From the NCBI GenBank assembly GCA_947371955.1, contig CANBRQ010000009.1, positions 1 through 55,539 of the forward strand: DNA of 55,539 bases, read 5' to 3'. Each line of letters begins with the position of its first letter. Within the stretch, counting starts at the first letter, position 1. Below, piece by piece: positions 1 through 9,189 of this stretch. A program made the position numbers and the translations under genes. The DNA comes from Paracoccaceae bacterium. Its GTDB lineage: Bacteria; Pseudomonadota; Alphaproteobacteria; Rhodobacterales; Rhodobacteraceae. A model generated the notes under the pieces. The model was not told where the DNA came from, ran no database searches, and saw nothing but the letters and a program-made list of their open reading frames with translations.

Positions 1-581
1 ACTTCCTCCGCCGTCACCCCCTGCTCGGCCAAAGAGCGCAGAGTGCCGTTGCCCGTGCATTCCTCTTCGACCACGGCCAGAAAGCCAAGGCGGCGGGTTG
101 CGAAGAGGTGCGGCGCCACATCCTGCACGGCGCGCAGGGCCAGCGTCCCGACGGCAAAGCCGCTTTTCATATCAGCCACCCCGCGCCCATACATCCGGCC
201 ATTGCCGCGGACGGGCTGGAAGGGCGGGCTGGTCCAAAGATCCGGCGTTTCTGCCGGCACCACATCCAGATGGCCGTTCAGAAGCAGGGCAAAGTCGCCA
301 GTTCCCGGTGTGGTGGCCAGAACCTGATACCGGTCCGCGCTCAGCAAGGCCGCGTCGGCGGTAACACCAGCTCTGGGATCGGTATAGCGCGCGCTCGAAA
401 ACGGCAGACGCGTGACCGTCAATCCCAATGCTTGCGCTTCGGCGGCGAAAACCTCCATTGCGGCTTGTTCCTGGCCAACCGTGCTTGGCGCTGCGACCAA
501 CGCCTCCAGAAAGGCAAAAGCCGCCTCGGCATGATGTGCGATGGCAAGGTCGAGGGCGTTGAGGGTAAGATCTGCGGGCAC
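1..581 (-). CDS. M20-family metallopeptidase/deacylase (ArgE/DapE type), 3' end cut by window edge
   Basis: The reverse strand reads about 193 codons of an M20 zinc amidohydrolase before leaving the left edge. Visible family motifs are NGHLDVVP (first metal ligand His plus Asp), GRGVADMKSG (bridging Asp) and EEECTGNG (catalytic Glu pair). The order and spacing fit acetylornithine deacetylase or succinyl-diaminopimelate desuccinylase relatives; substrate cannot be read from this fragment. I chose the GTG at 581 because an in-frame TAA lies four codons upstream and no other start intervenes. The C-terminal half, including the dimerisation domain, is outside the window. It lies on the same strand as the LysR gene, about 125 bases downstream of it, so co-transcription is possible but not shown. 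Confidence 0.85.
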   Translation of the reverse strand, partial: MPADLTLNALDLAIAHHAEAAFAFLEALVAAPSTVGQEQAAMEVFAAEAQALGLTVTRLPFSSARYTDPRAGVTADAALLSADRYQVLATTPGTGDFALLLNGHLDVVPAETPDLWTSPPFQPVRGNGRMYGRGVADMKSGFAVGTLALRAVQDVAPHLFATRRLGFLAVVEEECTGNGTLRSLAEQGVTAEE

Positions 582-706
582 GGGCGGGCCTTATGGTTTA
601 TTGTTCAGACCTTATGCCAAAAACCTCAGGCGGCAAGAGGAAAGCATCGGCGGATCGGCATCCCCTAGGAGCAAAGGTTCGACCTGATGCTTAATTGGGC
701 TGCGCC

Positions 707-1582
707 CTATTTGGTGCCGAACAGTTGGGCCAGCACCGGGTTGGGAAAGCGCCGCTCTCGTGTGATGGCGTAGAAGGTTTCCGACATGCCCTCGATCCGG
801 GCGGCCTCCATCAGAAATCCGCTGGCCAGTTCATCCTGCACGACGATCGAAGGGATCACCGCCAGCCCGGCATCCTCGCGCGCCAGAAGGCGCAGCATGG
901 CCATGTCATCGGCTTCGGCCGCGATCACAGGCACGATGTCCAGCCGCGCGGCCAGACCGTCGAAGGCGACGCGAAGCGCGGTGTCGGGGGCGGGCAGGAT
1001 CAGCGGCTCGGTCGCCAGCAGCACCGCCAGGGGGCGCATCGCCGCACCAAGTCGTGCGGGCGTGCCGATCAAGCTGACGGGCTGTTCTGCCAGCCGATGC
1101 ACCAGCCAGGGGCTGTCCGCCTCTCGCCCAGGGGTAAGGTTGGTCAGCACCACGTCCAGCGCCAGCGCATCAAGATCGCGCAGCAGTTCCGCCTGCGAGC
1201 CGGACCGCAGCACCACCTCGACATCCGCCCGGCCAATCAATGGCCGCAGGAACTGCATCTGAAAGTTGCGCGAAAGCGTGGCCATGGCGCCCACCCGCAA
1301 GGGCCGCCGCGCCTGACCCGTCTCGCGCAGCGTGGCTGTCAGGTCATCGGCGGTGCGGAAGATCGCCTCTGCATGGTCCAGCGCGATGCGCCCTGCTTCG
1401 GTCAAGGCCAGCCCCCGCCCGCGCCGTTCGAACAAGTCATGTCCCAACGTGGCCTCCAGCGCCTTGATCTGGGTGGACAGTGCCGATTGCGACAGGTTCA
1501 GCCCACGTGCCGCGCTGGTCAGGGTGCCATCCGTGGCGACAGCGCGGAAGAGGCGCAGGTGATGCAGGTTGATTTGGGCCAT
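707..1582 (-). CDS. LysR-family transcriptional regulator, likely controlling dabBA
   Basis: The 291-residue protein has an N-terminal winged helix (about residues 4-63; INLHHLRLFRAVA, SAARGLNLSQSALSTQIKAL) and a periplasmic-binding-like effector domain from about residue 90. The opening stretch and the ERRGRGLALTEAG segment resemble NhaR-type LysR proteins. It is divergent from dabB, with about 100 bases between the two start codons. LysR regulators commonly act on the adjacent divergent operon, and inorganic-carbon genes are often under LysR control (CbbR, CcmR). Control of dabBA by dissolved inorganic carbon or pH is therefore a reasonable inference, not something the sequence proves. The length is normal for the family. 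Confidence 0.85.
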   Translation of the reverse strand: MAQINLHHLRLFRAVATDGTLTSAARGLNLSQSALSTQIKALEATLGHDLFERRGRGLALTEAGRIALDHAEAIFRTADDLTATLRETGQARRPLRVGAMATLSRNFQMQFLRPLIGRADVEVVLRSGSQAELLRDLDALALDVVLTNLTPGREADSPWLVHRLAEQPVSLIGTPARLGAAMRPLAVLLATEPLILPAPDTALRVAFDGLAARLDIVPVIAAEADDMAMLRLLAREDAGLAVIPSIVVQDELASGFLMEAARIEGMSETFYAITRERRFPNPVLAQLFGTK

Positions 1583-1626
1583 AGTTCCACCAAACAGAAT
1601 GATGATGCCTAAAATATGTATTTTTC

Positions 1627-1639
1627 TGCAAGTATTGCA
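1627..1639. promoter_or_regulatory. Inverted repeat in LysR/dabB divergent promoter region
   Basis: TGCAA-gta-TTGCA is a perfect 5-bp inverted repeat with a 3-base spacer, in the AT-rich stretch between the divergent LysR and dabB starts. Its position and symmetry fit a LysR-type operator, although the classical T-N11-A form is only loosely met. No experimental support is available from sequence alone. Confidence 0.4.
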
Positions 1640-1681
1640 AGCGATATCAGAAGGGTCATCGCCCAGATGAGGAGTAGACCG

Positions 1682-3220
1682 ATGCCACTTCTTCCCGCAC
1701 TAGCCTTCCTTGCGCCCGTGCCGCTTCTTCTCGCCGCTGCCATGGCCGCCCTCCGCCCGGGCCGCCGCCCGGTTGGCGTGCCGCGTCTGGCCGAGGGTGC
1801 CGCGCTTCTGACGCTGGCGATGGCTGTCGCAGGAGTGCTGCAACTGGCGCTGTCAGGCCCCATTGATACAGGACTGCTGCGGCTGGATGCGATCAGCGCG
1901 GCGATGGTGCTGCTGGTGTCGTTCATCGGGTGGGTCATCGTGCGCTATGCCCGCACCTATCTGGACGGCCAGGCACGGGAAGGGGCCTTCCATGCGCTGA
2001 TGCTGGCCACACTTGCCGCCGTTCTGGTGCTGGTTCAGGCGGCGAACCTGATCCTTGTGCTGGCCAGTCTGGTGGTGATGGGACTGGGTCTGCGGCAACT
2101 GCTGCTGTTCTACCCTGACCGCCCCGAGGCACGTCGCGCCGCCACCAAGTTCAGCCTTGTCTGGGGGGCAGGAGATGCGGCCTTGGCCGGCGCGGTGCTG
2201 CTGCTTTGGTTCGCCCACGGAACGGCTGACATTGCGGCGCTCGGACAATCCGTCGCCAGTGGCGCGACCCTGACGACCCATCTTGCCATCGTGCTGATCG
2301 TCCTTGCGGCGGCGCTCAAGACAGCGGCTTTCCCCCTGCACGGTTGGCTGACCGAGGTGATGGAGGCGCCGACGCCGGTGTCAGCCCTGCTGCATGCCGG
2401 GATCATCAATGCCGGTGGCTTCCTCTTGGTGCGGATGGCGGATGTGGTACAGGCGAGCCCCGGAGCCATGGCCGCACTGGTCATGCTGGGCGGGTTCACG
2501 GCCCTGTTCGGAGCGGCGGTCATGCTGACACAGTCGGCGGTCAAGACGGCGCTGGCCTGGTCCACCGTGTCGCAGATGGGGTTCCTGCTGCTGGAATGCG
2601 GGCTGGGGCTTTGGGCGCTGGCCATGCTGCACATTGTGGCGCACTCGCTGTACAAGGCGCATGCCTTCCTGTCGGCCGGAGGAGCGATTCAGGCTGTCGC
2701 CGCCACGCGCAAACCCGGCCCCGTCGCCGTGCCGGGCTTTGGCGCGGTGGGGCGGGCCTTCGCGGCGGCCTTGGTTCTTTATGCTGCGGTGGCGACCGGG
2801 TTTGAGCTGGCCTTCGGCGCCGTATCTCCTCAAGCGCTGGCTCTGGGTGCGATCCTGATCTTCGGCGTGGCCTACCTGATCGCCCAAGGCCTCGCCGATG
2901 CCGCGCCTCGCGCCCTGACACGGCGGACGGCTTTGGCCTCGCTGGCTGCTGCGGTGGCCTACTTCGGCTTCCACATCCTTGCCGAAGCGTTCTGGAGCCA
3001 CCAGCTGCCGCATCCGCCTGTGCCCGGCCCGCTGGAATGGGCGCTGATCGTGCTGGCACTGCTGTCCTTCGGCCTTGTCGCCGTGGCGCAGTCGCTGTTC
3101 CCGCTGTGGTCGCATCACCCTTCGGCGGCGGGTTTGCGGGTCCATCTGGCCAACGGACTTTACCTCAACGCGGTTCTTGACCGGCTTATTGGCGGCTTTC
3201 GGGCCGCAAAACCCCTCTGA
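1682..3220 (+). CDS. dabB: DabB-like proton-conducting membrane subunit (NuoL/MrpA family) of inorganic-carbon transporter
   Basis: This 512-residue polytopic protein belongs to the proton-pumping NADH dehydrogenase/antiporter family. The hallmark segment KTAAFPLHGWLTEVMEAPTP, followed by SALLHAGIINAGGFLLVR, is the conserved proton-channel core with its buried Lys and His residues. Directly downstream lies a DUF2309/UPF0753 gene, and that pairing defines DAB systems, in which DabB couples cation flow to CO2 hydration by DabA. I place the start at ATG 1682, because GAGGAG lies seven bases upstream; an in-frame ATG at 1616 would add 22 residues without a good ribosome site. It is shorter than respiratory NuoL and has no C-terminal amphipathic arm, as expected for DabB. 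Confidence 0.88.
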   Translation: MPLLPALAFLAPVPLLLAAAMAALRPGRRPVGVPRLAEGAALLTLAMAVAGVLQLALSGPIDTGLLRLDAISAAMVLLVSFIGWVIVRYARTYLDGQAREGAFHALMLATLAAVLVLVQAANLILVLASLVVMGLGLRQLLLFYPDRPEARRAATKFSLVWGAGDAALAGAVLLLWFAHGTADIAALGQSVASGATLTTHLAIVLIVLAAALKTAAFPLHGWLTEVMEAPTPVSALLHAGIINAGGFLLVRMADVVQASPGAMAALVMLGGFTALFGAAVMLTQSAVKTALAWSTVSQMGFLLLECGLGLWALAMLHIVAHSLYKAHAFLSAGGAIQAVAATRKPGPVAVPGFGAVGRAFAAALVLYAAVATGFELAFGAVSPQALALGAILIFGVAYLIAQGLADAAPRALTRRTALASLAAAVAYFGFHILAEAFWSHQLPHPPVPGPLEWALIVLALLSFGLVAVAQSLFPLWSHHPSAAGLRVHLANGLYLNAVLDRLIGGFRAAKPL

Positions 3221-3235
3221 TACAGGCAGACGCGC

Positions 3236-5602
3236 ATGTTCCTCAAGCACGCCCATATCGCCGCCGACCGTGTCGGCACCCTGCTCGCCGCAGCCGAGGC
3301 GGCTGCGCGGGCTATCCCCCCGGCCTTCCCGCTGGCCGCCACGGTGGCGGTGAACCCCTTCCTTGGCCAGACCGGCGAGGATTTGGCCCAGACTCAGGCC
3401 CGCCTTGCACGGGTCGCCGGGGTCCGGATCACCCGGCCCCGGGCGGATTATGCCGCCGATGTCAGGGCTGGCCGCATCACGGACGATGACCTTGCGGCGG
3501 CGCTGATCGCCAGCGCTTCGGCTTTGAAACCTTCTGATCTTGCGCTGCTGAAGGCCAAGCTTGCCACGCAAAGCCCGGAGCCTCAGGCGCTGCCTACCAT
3601 TGCCGATCTGGCTGCCCAAGCGACCGGCACCGACTGGCCCACCCTGATCGCCCGGAGCTTCGGTCTGTGGGCGGCAGGGAGGTTTGACCGGGGGCAGGCG
3701 CTGTGGTCTCCGGCTCCTGGTCTTGGCGCCTTCGCGGCGTGGAGAGAGTGGGCGACCCATGACCTCACGCCGGAGATCGCTGGCCTTAAGGGCTTTTGCG
3801 CCCATGTCGCAGCCGCTCCGGATTCCGCAGAACGCGCCATCCTGCGCGCTGCTGAGAGGACCCTGCTGGAGGAAGCCGCCGCCGAAACCGCCTTCCACCG
3901 GCTTTTGATGGACCTTGGCGGCTGGGCGCAGCACGCCAGCTGGCTGCTGTGGCAGGCAGAGCTTGCCGGCGACAGCGATACGACCCTGACAGACATGCTG
4001 GCGATCCGTCTGATCTGGGAAGAGGCCTTGCTGGCCCATGCCCCTGGCGTTCTGCCCGGCTGGCAAGCCACCGTCGCAGCCCATGCCATTCCTCCCGCGC
4101 CCACCGCTGACATGGTGATCGACGCTATTCTGCAAGAGGCTGGCGAGCGCGCTGCCCAGCGCAGACTCTCCGATCAACTGCCTGGGATCATTTCGACGAA
4201 GGGGCGTCCGGCGCTGCAAGCGGCCTTTTGCATCGACGTTCGGTCCGAGGTGATCCGGCGCGCGCTGGAAGGACAGGACGCTGCGATCGAGACCATCGGT
4301 TTTGCCGGCTTCTTCGGCCTGCCGTTGGCCCACCGCTCGCAAGGCACGGATGAGGCGATGGCGCATCTGCCCGTTCTGCTGTCGCCTTCGCTGACCGCGC
4401 ATAGCCATCAGGCACCGGAAGAGGAGGCACGGCTGCGGATTGATGCGCGTGCCAGCCGGGCATGGGGTCGGTTCCGGCAGGCTGCCGTCTCCTCCTTCGC
4501 CTTTGTCGAGGCGGCGGGGCCCGTCTATGGCTGGAAACTGCTGCGCGACAGTTTGCAACTGGGAAGCCACGCCGCAAAGCCGACCCCGGCCCCGCAGTTC
4601 GAAACTGCGCTTGATCCCGCCGCCCGTGCTGCGACAGCGGCGGCGGTTCTGAAAGCGATGAGCCTTCGGCAGAATCACGCCCGGCTGATCCTGCTGCTGG
4701 GACATGGCGCGCAGGCCACCAACAACCCGAATGAAAGCGCCTATCACTGCGGCGCTTGTGGGGGCCAGACCGGAGAGGTCTCGGCCCGTTTGCTGGCTGA
4801 TCTGCTGAATGACAAGGATACCCGGGCCGGGCTGCCCGCGCATGGTATCAGCCTGCCCGATGACACAGTCTTCATGGCCGGTCTGCACAACACCACGACC
4901 GACCAGATCACGCTGTTTGCCGCGAGCCTTGCGGCCAGCCATGAGGCTGACCTGTCGCAGACCCGCGTCTGGCTTGACCACGCCAGCGCCGCCGCGCGGG
5001 CCGAGCGGTGCCAACGCCTGCCCGGAGCCACGCCCGCCTCCATCGCCAAGCGCGCCTTGAACTGGGCCGAGGTGCGCCCAGAATGGGGTCTTGCCGGTTG
5101 CGCCAGCTTCATCGCGGCCCCTCGGGCAGCAACGGTCAAAGTCGATCTGGCGGGCCGCGCGTTTCTGCACAGCTATGACTGGCGGCAGGACGAGGGGTTT
5201 GCGACGCTGGAACTGATCCTGACCGCGCCTGTCGTGGTCGCAAGCTGGATCAGCCTGCAATACTACGGCTCTGCCGTGGCGCCGCAGGTCTTCGGCGGTG
5301 GTAACAAGCTGGTCCACAATGTCGTGGGCGGTATTGGTGTGGTGCAGGGTAACGGCGGCACCCTGCGCCCCGGCCTGCCGTGGCAGGCGGTGCATGACGG
5401 CAAGCGGCTGGTCCATGACCCGCTGCGCTTGGCGGTTCTGATCGAGGCGCCGACCGAGGCGATGACCCAGACGCTTTCCCGTCACCCCCAGGTCAGGGCG
5501 CTTTTCGACAACGGCTGGCTGCATCTGCTTGCCCTGAAGGAAGGTCGCATCGTCGGCCGCTACCGGCCCGGGCTGGATTGGCAGGCCGAGCCTGCGCTTT
5601 AG
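3236..5602 (+). CDS. dabA: DabA (DUF2309/UPF0753), carbonic-anhydrase-like subunit of DAB inorganic-carbon accumulation system
   Basis: The 788-residue protein matches the DabA family. It starts 15 bases after dabB stops. The beta-carbonic-anhydrase-like zinc site can be read directly: Cys332 and Asp334 in FCIDVRSE, His490 in LLGHGAQ and Cys505 in YHCGACGG. The 15-residue His-to-Cys spacing and the C-x-D arrangement agree with the residues I recall for Halothiobacillus DabA2 (C351, D353, H524, C539). In that system, cytoplasmic DabA on membrane DabB hydrates CO2 to bicarbonate vectorially, energised by a cation gradient. No carboxysome or Rubisco genes are in the window, so supplying bicarbonate for anaplerotic carboxylation, or DAB-mediated growth in air, is as likely as autotrophy. 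Confidence 0.92.
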   Translation: MFLKHAHIAADRVGTLLAAAEAAARAIPPAFPLAATVAVNPFLGQTGEDLAQTQARLARVAGVRITRPRADYAADVRAGRITDDDLAAALIASASALKPSDLALLKAKLATQSPEPQALPTIADLAAQATGTDWPTLIARSFGLWAAGRFDRGQALWSPAPGLGAFAAWREWATHDLTPEIAGLKGFCAHVAAAPDSAERAILRAAERTLLEEAAAETAFHRLLMDLGGWAQHASWLLWQAELAGDSDTTLTDMLAIRLIWEEALLAHAPGVLPGWQATVAAHAIPPAPTADMVIDAILQEAGERAAQRRLSDQLPGIISTKGRPALQAAFCIDVRSEVIRRALEGQDAAIETIGFAGFFGLPLAHRSQGTDEAMAHLPVLLSPSLTAHSHQAPEEEARLRIDARASRAWGRFRQAAVSSFAFVEAAGPVYGWKLLRDSLQLGSHAAKPTPAPQFETALDPAARAATAAAVLKAMSLRQNHARLILLLGHGAQATNNPNESAYHCGACGGQTGEVSARLLADLLNDKDTRAGLPAHGISLPDDTVFMAGLHNTTTDQITLFAASLAASHEADLSQTRVWLDHASAAARAERCQRLPGATPASIAKRALNWAEVRPEWGLAGCASFIAAPRAATVKVDLAGRAFLHSYDWRQDEGFATLELILTAPVVVASWISLQYYGSAVAPQVFGGGNKLVHNVVGGIGVVQGNGGTLRPGLPWQAVHDGKRLVHDPLRLAVLIEAPTEAMTQTLSRHPQVRALFDNGWLHLLALKEGRIVGRYRPGLDWQAEPAL

Positions 5603-5689
5603 GGCTGGAACTCCTCCGGCCCTTCGTGAGACCAACTGGGTGGCTACTGTCGCCGTTTTGACTGGCGTATCCAGCCCGGAGAGTCTGAC

Positions 5690-6721
5690 ATGAACTATCG
5701 CAAGCTTGGCTCAAGCGGGGCCGTGGTTTCGGCCTATTGCCTTGGCACGATGACCTTCGGCGCGGAAGCGGACGAGGCCACCTCGCACGGCATGATCGAC
5801 GATTACTTCGCCGCCGGAGGCAACTTCATCGACACGGCGGATGTCTATTCGGCTGGCGCCTCGGAAGCTATCGTCGGGCGCTGGCTTGCGGCACACCCGA
5901 CCGAGGCGAAACAGGCGGTCGTGGCCACCAAGGGCCGGTTCCCGATGGGCAAGGGCCCGAATGACCACGGTCTGTCGCGCCGCCATCTGAACGAGGCGCT
6001 GAACGCCTCGCTGCAGCGGCTGGGAGTGGAGCAGATCGACCTCTACCAGATGCACGCGTGGGACGCGCTGACGCCGATTGAGGAGACGCTGCGGTTTCTG
6101 GATGACGCGGTGCGGGCGGGCAAGATCGGCTACTACGGCTTTTCCAACTTTGTCGGCTGGCACATCGCCAAGGCATCAGAAATCGCCAAGGCGCAGGGCT
6201 ATACCCGCCCGGTGACGCTGCAGCCGCAATACAGCCTGCTGATGCGCGAGATCGAACTGGAGATCGTCGCCGCCTGTCAGGATGCCGGCATGGGCCTGTT
6301 GCCATGGTCGCCTTTGGGTGGCGGCTGGCTGTCGGGTAAGTACAAGCGCGACCAGATGCCCGTGGGCGCCACTCGGTTGGGAGAGAACCCCAAGCGCGGC
6401 ATGGAGGCCTTCGAAGCGCGTAATGCGCAGGAACGGACCTGGGCCATCATCGGCGCGGTCGAGGATCTGGCCAAGGCGCGCGGGGTCAGCATGGCGCAGG
6501 TGGCACTGGCCTGGGTTGCGGCGCAGCCTGCCGTCACTTCGGTCATTCTGGGCGCAAGGACACGGGCGCAACTGGCCGACAATCTGGGTGCAGCGGGTCT
6601 GGTGCTGACGCCCGAAGAACTGGCCGCCCTGACCGAGGTCAGCGTGCCACGGGTCAGCGATTATCCCTATGGTCTGGGCGGCACGCAGCAGCGGGTCCGC
6701 AAGATCGAGGGTGGGCGGTAA
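5690..6721 (+). CDS. Aldo/keto reductase
   Basis: The 343-residue protein is a complete (beta/alpha)8 aldo/keto reductase. It opens with MNYRKLGSSGAVVSAYCLGTM, then gives the catalytic tetrad in order: Asp and Tyr in FIDTADVYSAG, Lys in VVATKGRF and His in LYQMHAWD. The NADPH-binding end includes SVILGARTRAQL. The pattern is that of the general-stress or AKR11-like bacterial branch, which reduces aldehydes and ketones; the substrate cannot be named. It begins 87 bases after dabA and is followed on the same strand by a Gfo/Idh oxidoreductase, so the two redox genes may be co-transcribed. Nothing ties them functionally to the carbon-uptake genes. Confidence 0.88.
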   Translation: MNYRKLGSSGAVVSAYCLGTMTFGAEADEATSHGMIDDYFAAGGNFIDTADVYSAGASEAIVGRWLAAHPTEAKQAVVATKGRFPMGKGPNDHGLSRRHLNEALNASLQRLGVEQIDLYQMHAWDALTPIEETLRFLDDAVRAGKIGYYGFSNFVGWHIAKASEIAKAQGYTRPVTLQPQYSLLMREIELEIVAACQDAGMGLLPWSPLGGGWLSGKYKRDQMPVGATRLGENPKRGMEAFEARNAQERTWAIIGAVEDLAKARGVSMAQVALAWVAAQPAVTSVILGARTRAQLADNLGAAGLVLTPEELAALTEVSVPRVSDYPYGLGGTQQRVRKIEGGR

Positions 6722-6762
6722 CGCCGAGCTACATATACAATACCGGTGGGAGGATACCGCGC

Positions 6763-7749
6763 ATGGCGACGAAGATACGGTGGGGCATTCTGGCGACGGG
6801 CTGGATTGCGGAGTTGTTCGTGAAGGACCTTCTGTTGACCGGCCATGCGGTGACTGCGGTGGGGTCTCGTACGCAGGCCAGCGCTGACCGCTTTGCCGCG
6901 CAGTTCGGCATCGCCAAGGCGCATGGCAGCTATGAAGCGCTGGCGGCCGATCCGAATGTTGACATCATCTATGTCGCGACCCCGCATCCCCAGCACGCCG
7001 CCGCCGCCAAGCTGGCTCTGAACGCGGGCAAGCATGTGCTGGTGGAAAAGGCCTTCACCCTCAACGCCCCCGAGGCGGCCGAGATTGTCGACCTCGCCAG
7101 CGCCAAGGGGCTGGTCATCCTGGAGGCGATGTGGACGCGCTTTCTGCCGCATATGCACCGCATCCGCGCGATCATCGCCGAGGGGGTGATCGGCGATGTC
7201 CGATCCGTCACCGCCGACCATCGGCAGAAATTGCCCGACGACCCAAAGCACCGGCTGAACGCGATGGACCTTGGGGGCGGGGCGCTGCTGGATCTGGGGA
7301 TCTATCCGATTTCCTTCGCGTGGGACATTCTGGGCAAACCGACAGCAATCAAGGCCATGGCGACCTTTCAGGCCACCGGATCTGACCGGCAGGTGGCAAC
7401 CTTGTTCCAGTATGACTCGGGCGCCATCGCAACCACCTTGTCGTCCAGCGACAGCGCCGGGCCGAACCGGGCCAGCGTGGTTGGTACCATGGGGCGGATC
7501 GAGATCGACCGGGTCTGGTACTCGCCCACCAGTTTCAGGGTCTATGACACCGACAACACGCTGATCGAGACTTTCGACGGCGCGGTCGAAGGCCGGGGGA
7601 TGCAGTTTCAAGCTGAAGAAGCCGAGCATTTGATCGCCAGCGGGCTCACGGCCAGTACGATCATGCCCCCGGCGCAATCGGTCGAGATCATGGCGACACT
7701 GGATGAAGTACGCGCACAGATCGGCCTGAAATACCCTGGCGAGGCCTGA
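6763..7749 (+). CDS. Gfo/Idh/MocA-family NAD(P)-dependent oxidoreductase
   Basis: The 328-residue protein has an N-terminal Rossmann fold (RWGILATGWIAELFV near residues 6-20) and the family's C-terminal alpha/beta domain. The cofactor-and-substrate motif, normally EKP, reads EKA at residues 95-97 (LVEKAFTLNAPEA), which keeps the catalytic Lys. Sequence style resembles the dihydrodiol dehydrogenase or 1,5-anhydrofructose reductase-like branch, acting on sugars, inositols or diols; no specific substrate is assigned. It follows the aldo/keto reductase after 41 bases on the same strand. A short inverted repeat (CGGCCA/TGGCCG, 7751-7774) just after the stop could be a weak terminator, but no T tract follows it. 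Confidence 0.85.
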   Translation: MATKIRWGILATGWIAELFVKDLLLTGHAVTAVGSRTQASADRFAAQFGIAKAHGSYEALAADPNVDIIYVATPHPQHAAAAKLALNAGKHVLVEKAFTLNAPEAAEIVDLASAKGLVILEAMWTRFLPHMHRIRAIIAEGVIGDVRSVTADHRQKLPDDPKHRLNAMDLGGGALLDLGIYPISFAWDILGKPTAIKAMATFQATGSDRQVATLFQYDSGAIATTLSSSDSAGPNRASVVGTMGRIEIDRVWYSPTSFRVYDTDNTLIETFDGAVEGRGMQFQAEEAEHLIASGLTASTIMPPAQSVEIMATLDEVRAQIGLKYPGEA

Positions 7750-7933
7750 TCGGCCAGGAACCGCCGCTTGGCCGGCAATCGGCCGGGCGCACCACATACA
7801 TCTCCGCAGGCGCCTCGCTCACTCTAGCAGACGCCAAAGTTTACCCGACAGGCGCTTGAGGTGTGGAGGCGCCCAGAGTCCAGGGCATGCGAAAGCGGTT
7901 GCACGGTCGCGCCGCGAGGACTTCCTGATTGCC

Positions 7934-8653
7934 CTATGCGGCTGGCGGCGGGACGTGTGCGGCCAGTTCCAGCGCGACCAGATGTTGCAGTTCCCACAAA
8001 TGGGGATCGCGGATGCCGTGGTGCTCCAGCGCTGTGACGGTCTTGAACAGATACTCGGCACAGGATCCCATCGGACCGCAGGCCCGCGCCAGCACGGCGG
8101 CAACCTCGGTCGCGCTGCGGTCTTCCGTCCTGCCAATCGGGTCGGCGTAGAAGCACAGGGCGTTCAGCGGTCCCTCATCGGAGTCCAAGGCAACGATCCG
8201 CAGCGACTGCAGGGCTTTCGGACCGTCGATCTCGCGGCGTAGCAACCGGGTCAGGTGATCATGCCGGTTCTCTGCCGGTACGGGTTGGGCAAGGCCGGTG
8301 CAGGTGCCGCCGCTGCGCAAGGCCAGCATCAGTCCGGGCTGATCCGGCGTGCCCCGCCAACTGCGCATTTCCATGCAGAACGACCGGCGCCAGCCCTTTG
8401 CCGTGGCGCGGCGCCAGTTCTGACCGGGCAGAGTCGGGTTCCACAAAAGCGAGCCGTAGGCGAAAAGCCACAGCGGGTCCGTCCCATGCGCGGCCAACAG
8501 GTCGGACGCGGCATCCCCGTAGTCGGACTCGTTGAAGACCTGCCGATCCGGATTGGGTGGCAGATCCGGCACGACGCGGGTCGCGGCGGCGACATGCGCC
8601 TCGGTCAAGGTCATGGTCGCGCCTGCGGAGAGGGGGTCAAAGACTGCGTTCAT
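7934..8653 (-). CDS. ChaC-like gamma-glutamylcyclotransferase
   Basis: The protein carries the glycine-rich binding loop typical of ChaC enzymes (LFAYGSLLWNP) and family segments such as GWRRSFCMEMRSWRGTP. ChaC proteins cleave glutathione to 5-oxoproline and Cys-Gly in the cytoplasm. The start is uncertain. The reading frame stays open upstream to an ATG at 8767, but homology-like sequence begins after residue 39 of that form, so I annotate from the ATG at 8653. A further ATG at 8614 is also possible, and no start has a strong ribosome site. The protein would be about 239 residues. It stands alone, convergent with the Gfo/Idh gene. Confidence 0.8.
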   Translation of the reverse strand: MNAVFDPLSAGATMTLTEAHVAAATRVVPDLPPNPDRQVFNESDYGDAASDLLAAHGTDPLWLFAYGSLLWNPTLPGQNWRRATAKGWRRSFCMEMRSWRGTPDQPGLMLALRSGGTCTGLAQPVPAENRHDHLTRLLRREIDGPKALQSLRIVALDSDEGPLNALCFYADPIGRTEDRSATEVAAVLARACGPMGSCAEYLFKTVTALEHHGIRDPHLWELQHLVALELAAHVPPPAA

Positions 8654-9189
8654 CACTACCGTGCTGCCATGGTTCGCATTGGGGTCGATTGGAAAGAGGG
8701 TGTCGCCGCGGTGATCCGCCAAGAATTGATAGCAACCTTGTCCGCAAAGGGAAGCGCTGCAATCCATTTGGACGCATGCGCAGCGAGGCGCTACAGCTCT
8801 GCCCCGTCCAGACAGGTGATCATGCTGCGGCTTACTTCACGCCGTCAGCCAAGGACCTCCAGGTTAAGGTCGCACCACCCTTGCGACCCCCTACCGCGCG
8901 CGGATGGAACCGGATGGCGCCCCTTTGCGTTGGAGAAACGAAGCAGGTGGCCTGCGTGTCAATCAGACAAGGTGGCATGAGGAACAGGGGGGTTTTTCTG
9001 ATTTCCTGTCCTGACCAACGCAATGGTAGTCGAGCCTTTACCCCATCCGCCGGCCGTCTGTTTCACACCGCGTCCAGAGCGGCTGTAACCTTGGTGCGTG
9101 CCTGCCGGAAGATTCCTCGCAACCGATTGGCGCCAGCGGCGTTGTGTTCCGAAGAGTCCATGAGCGACCTTGACCGAAAGGAATATCCC
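8654..9189. other. Intergenic stretch with no recognisable gene
   Basis: About 540 bases lie between the cyclotransferase start and the GTG of the peptidoglycan-binding protein. Short open frames exist on both strands, but none resembles a known family or has a good ribosome site. A long plus-strand frame running in from 8557 is an upstream extension of the next gene, not a separate coding region. I see no convincing RNA gene here. Confidence 0.5.

Noticed and set aside
2381-5635. 1084-codon open frame antisense to dabB-dabA
   Set aside because: It mirrors the codon structure of two clear, motif-rich genes in high-GC DNA. Its translation is rich in Arg, Gln and Gly, with no domain pattern.
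8557-9189. N-terminal extension of the peptidoglycan-binding protein frame
   Set aside because: Arg-rich, unlike any protein start; the internal GTG at 9190 has a ribosome site and is followed by a signal peptide.
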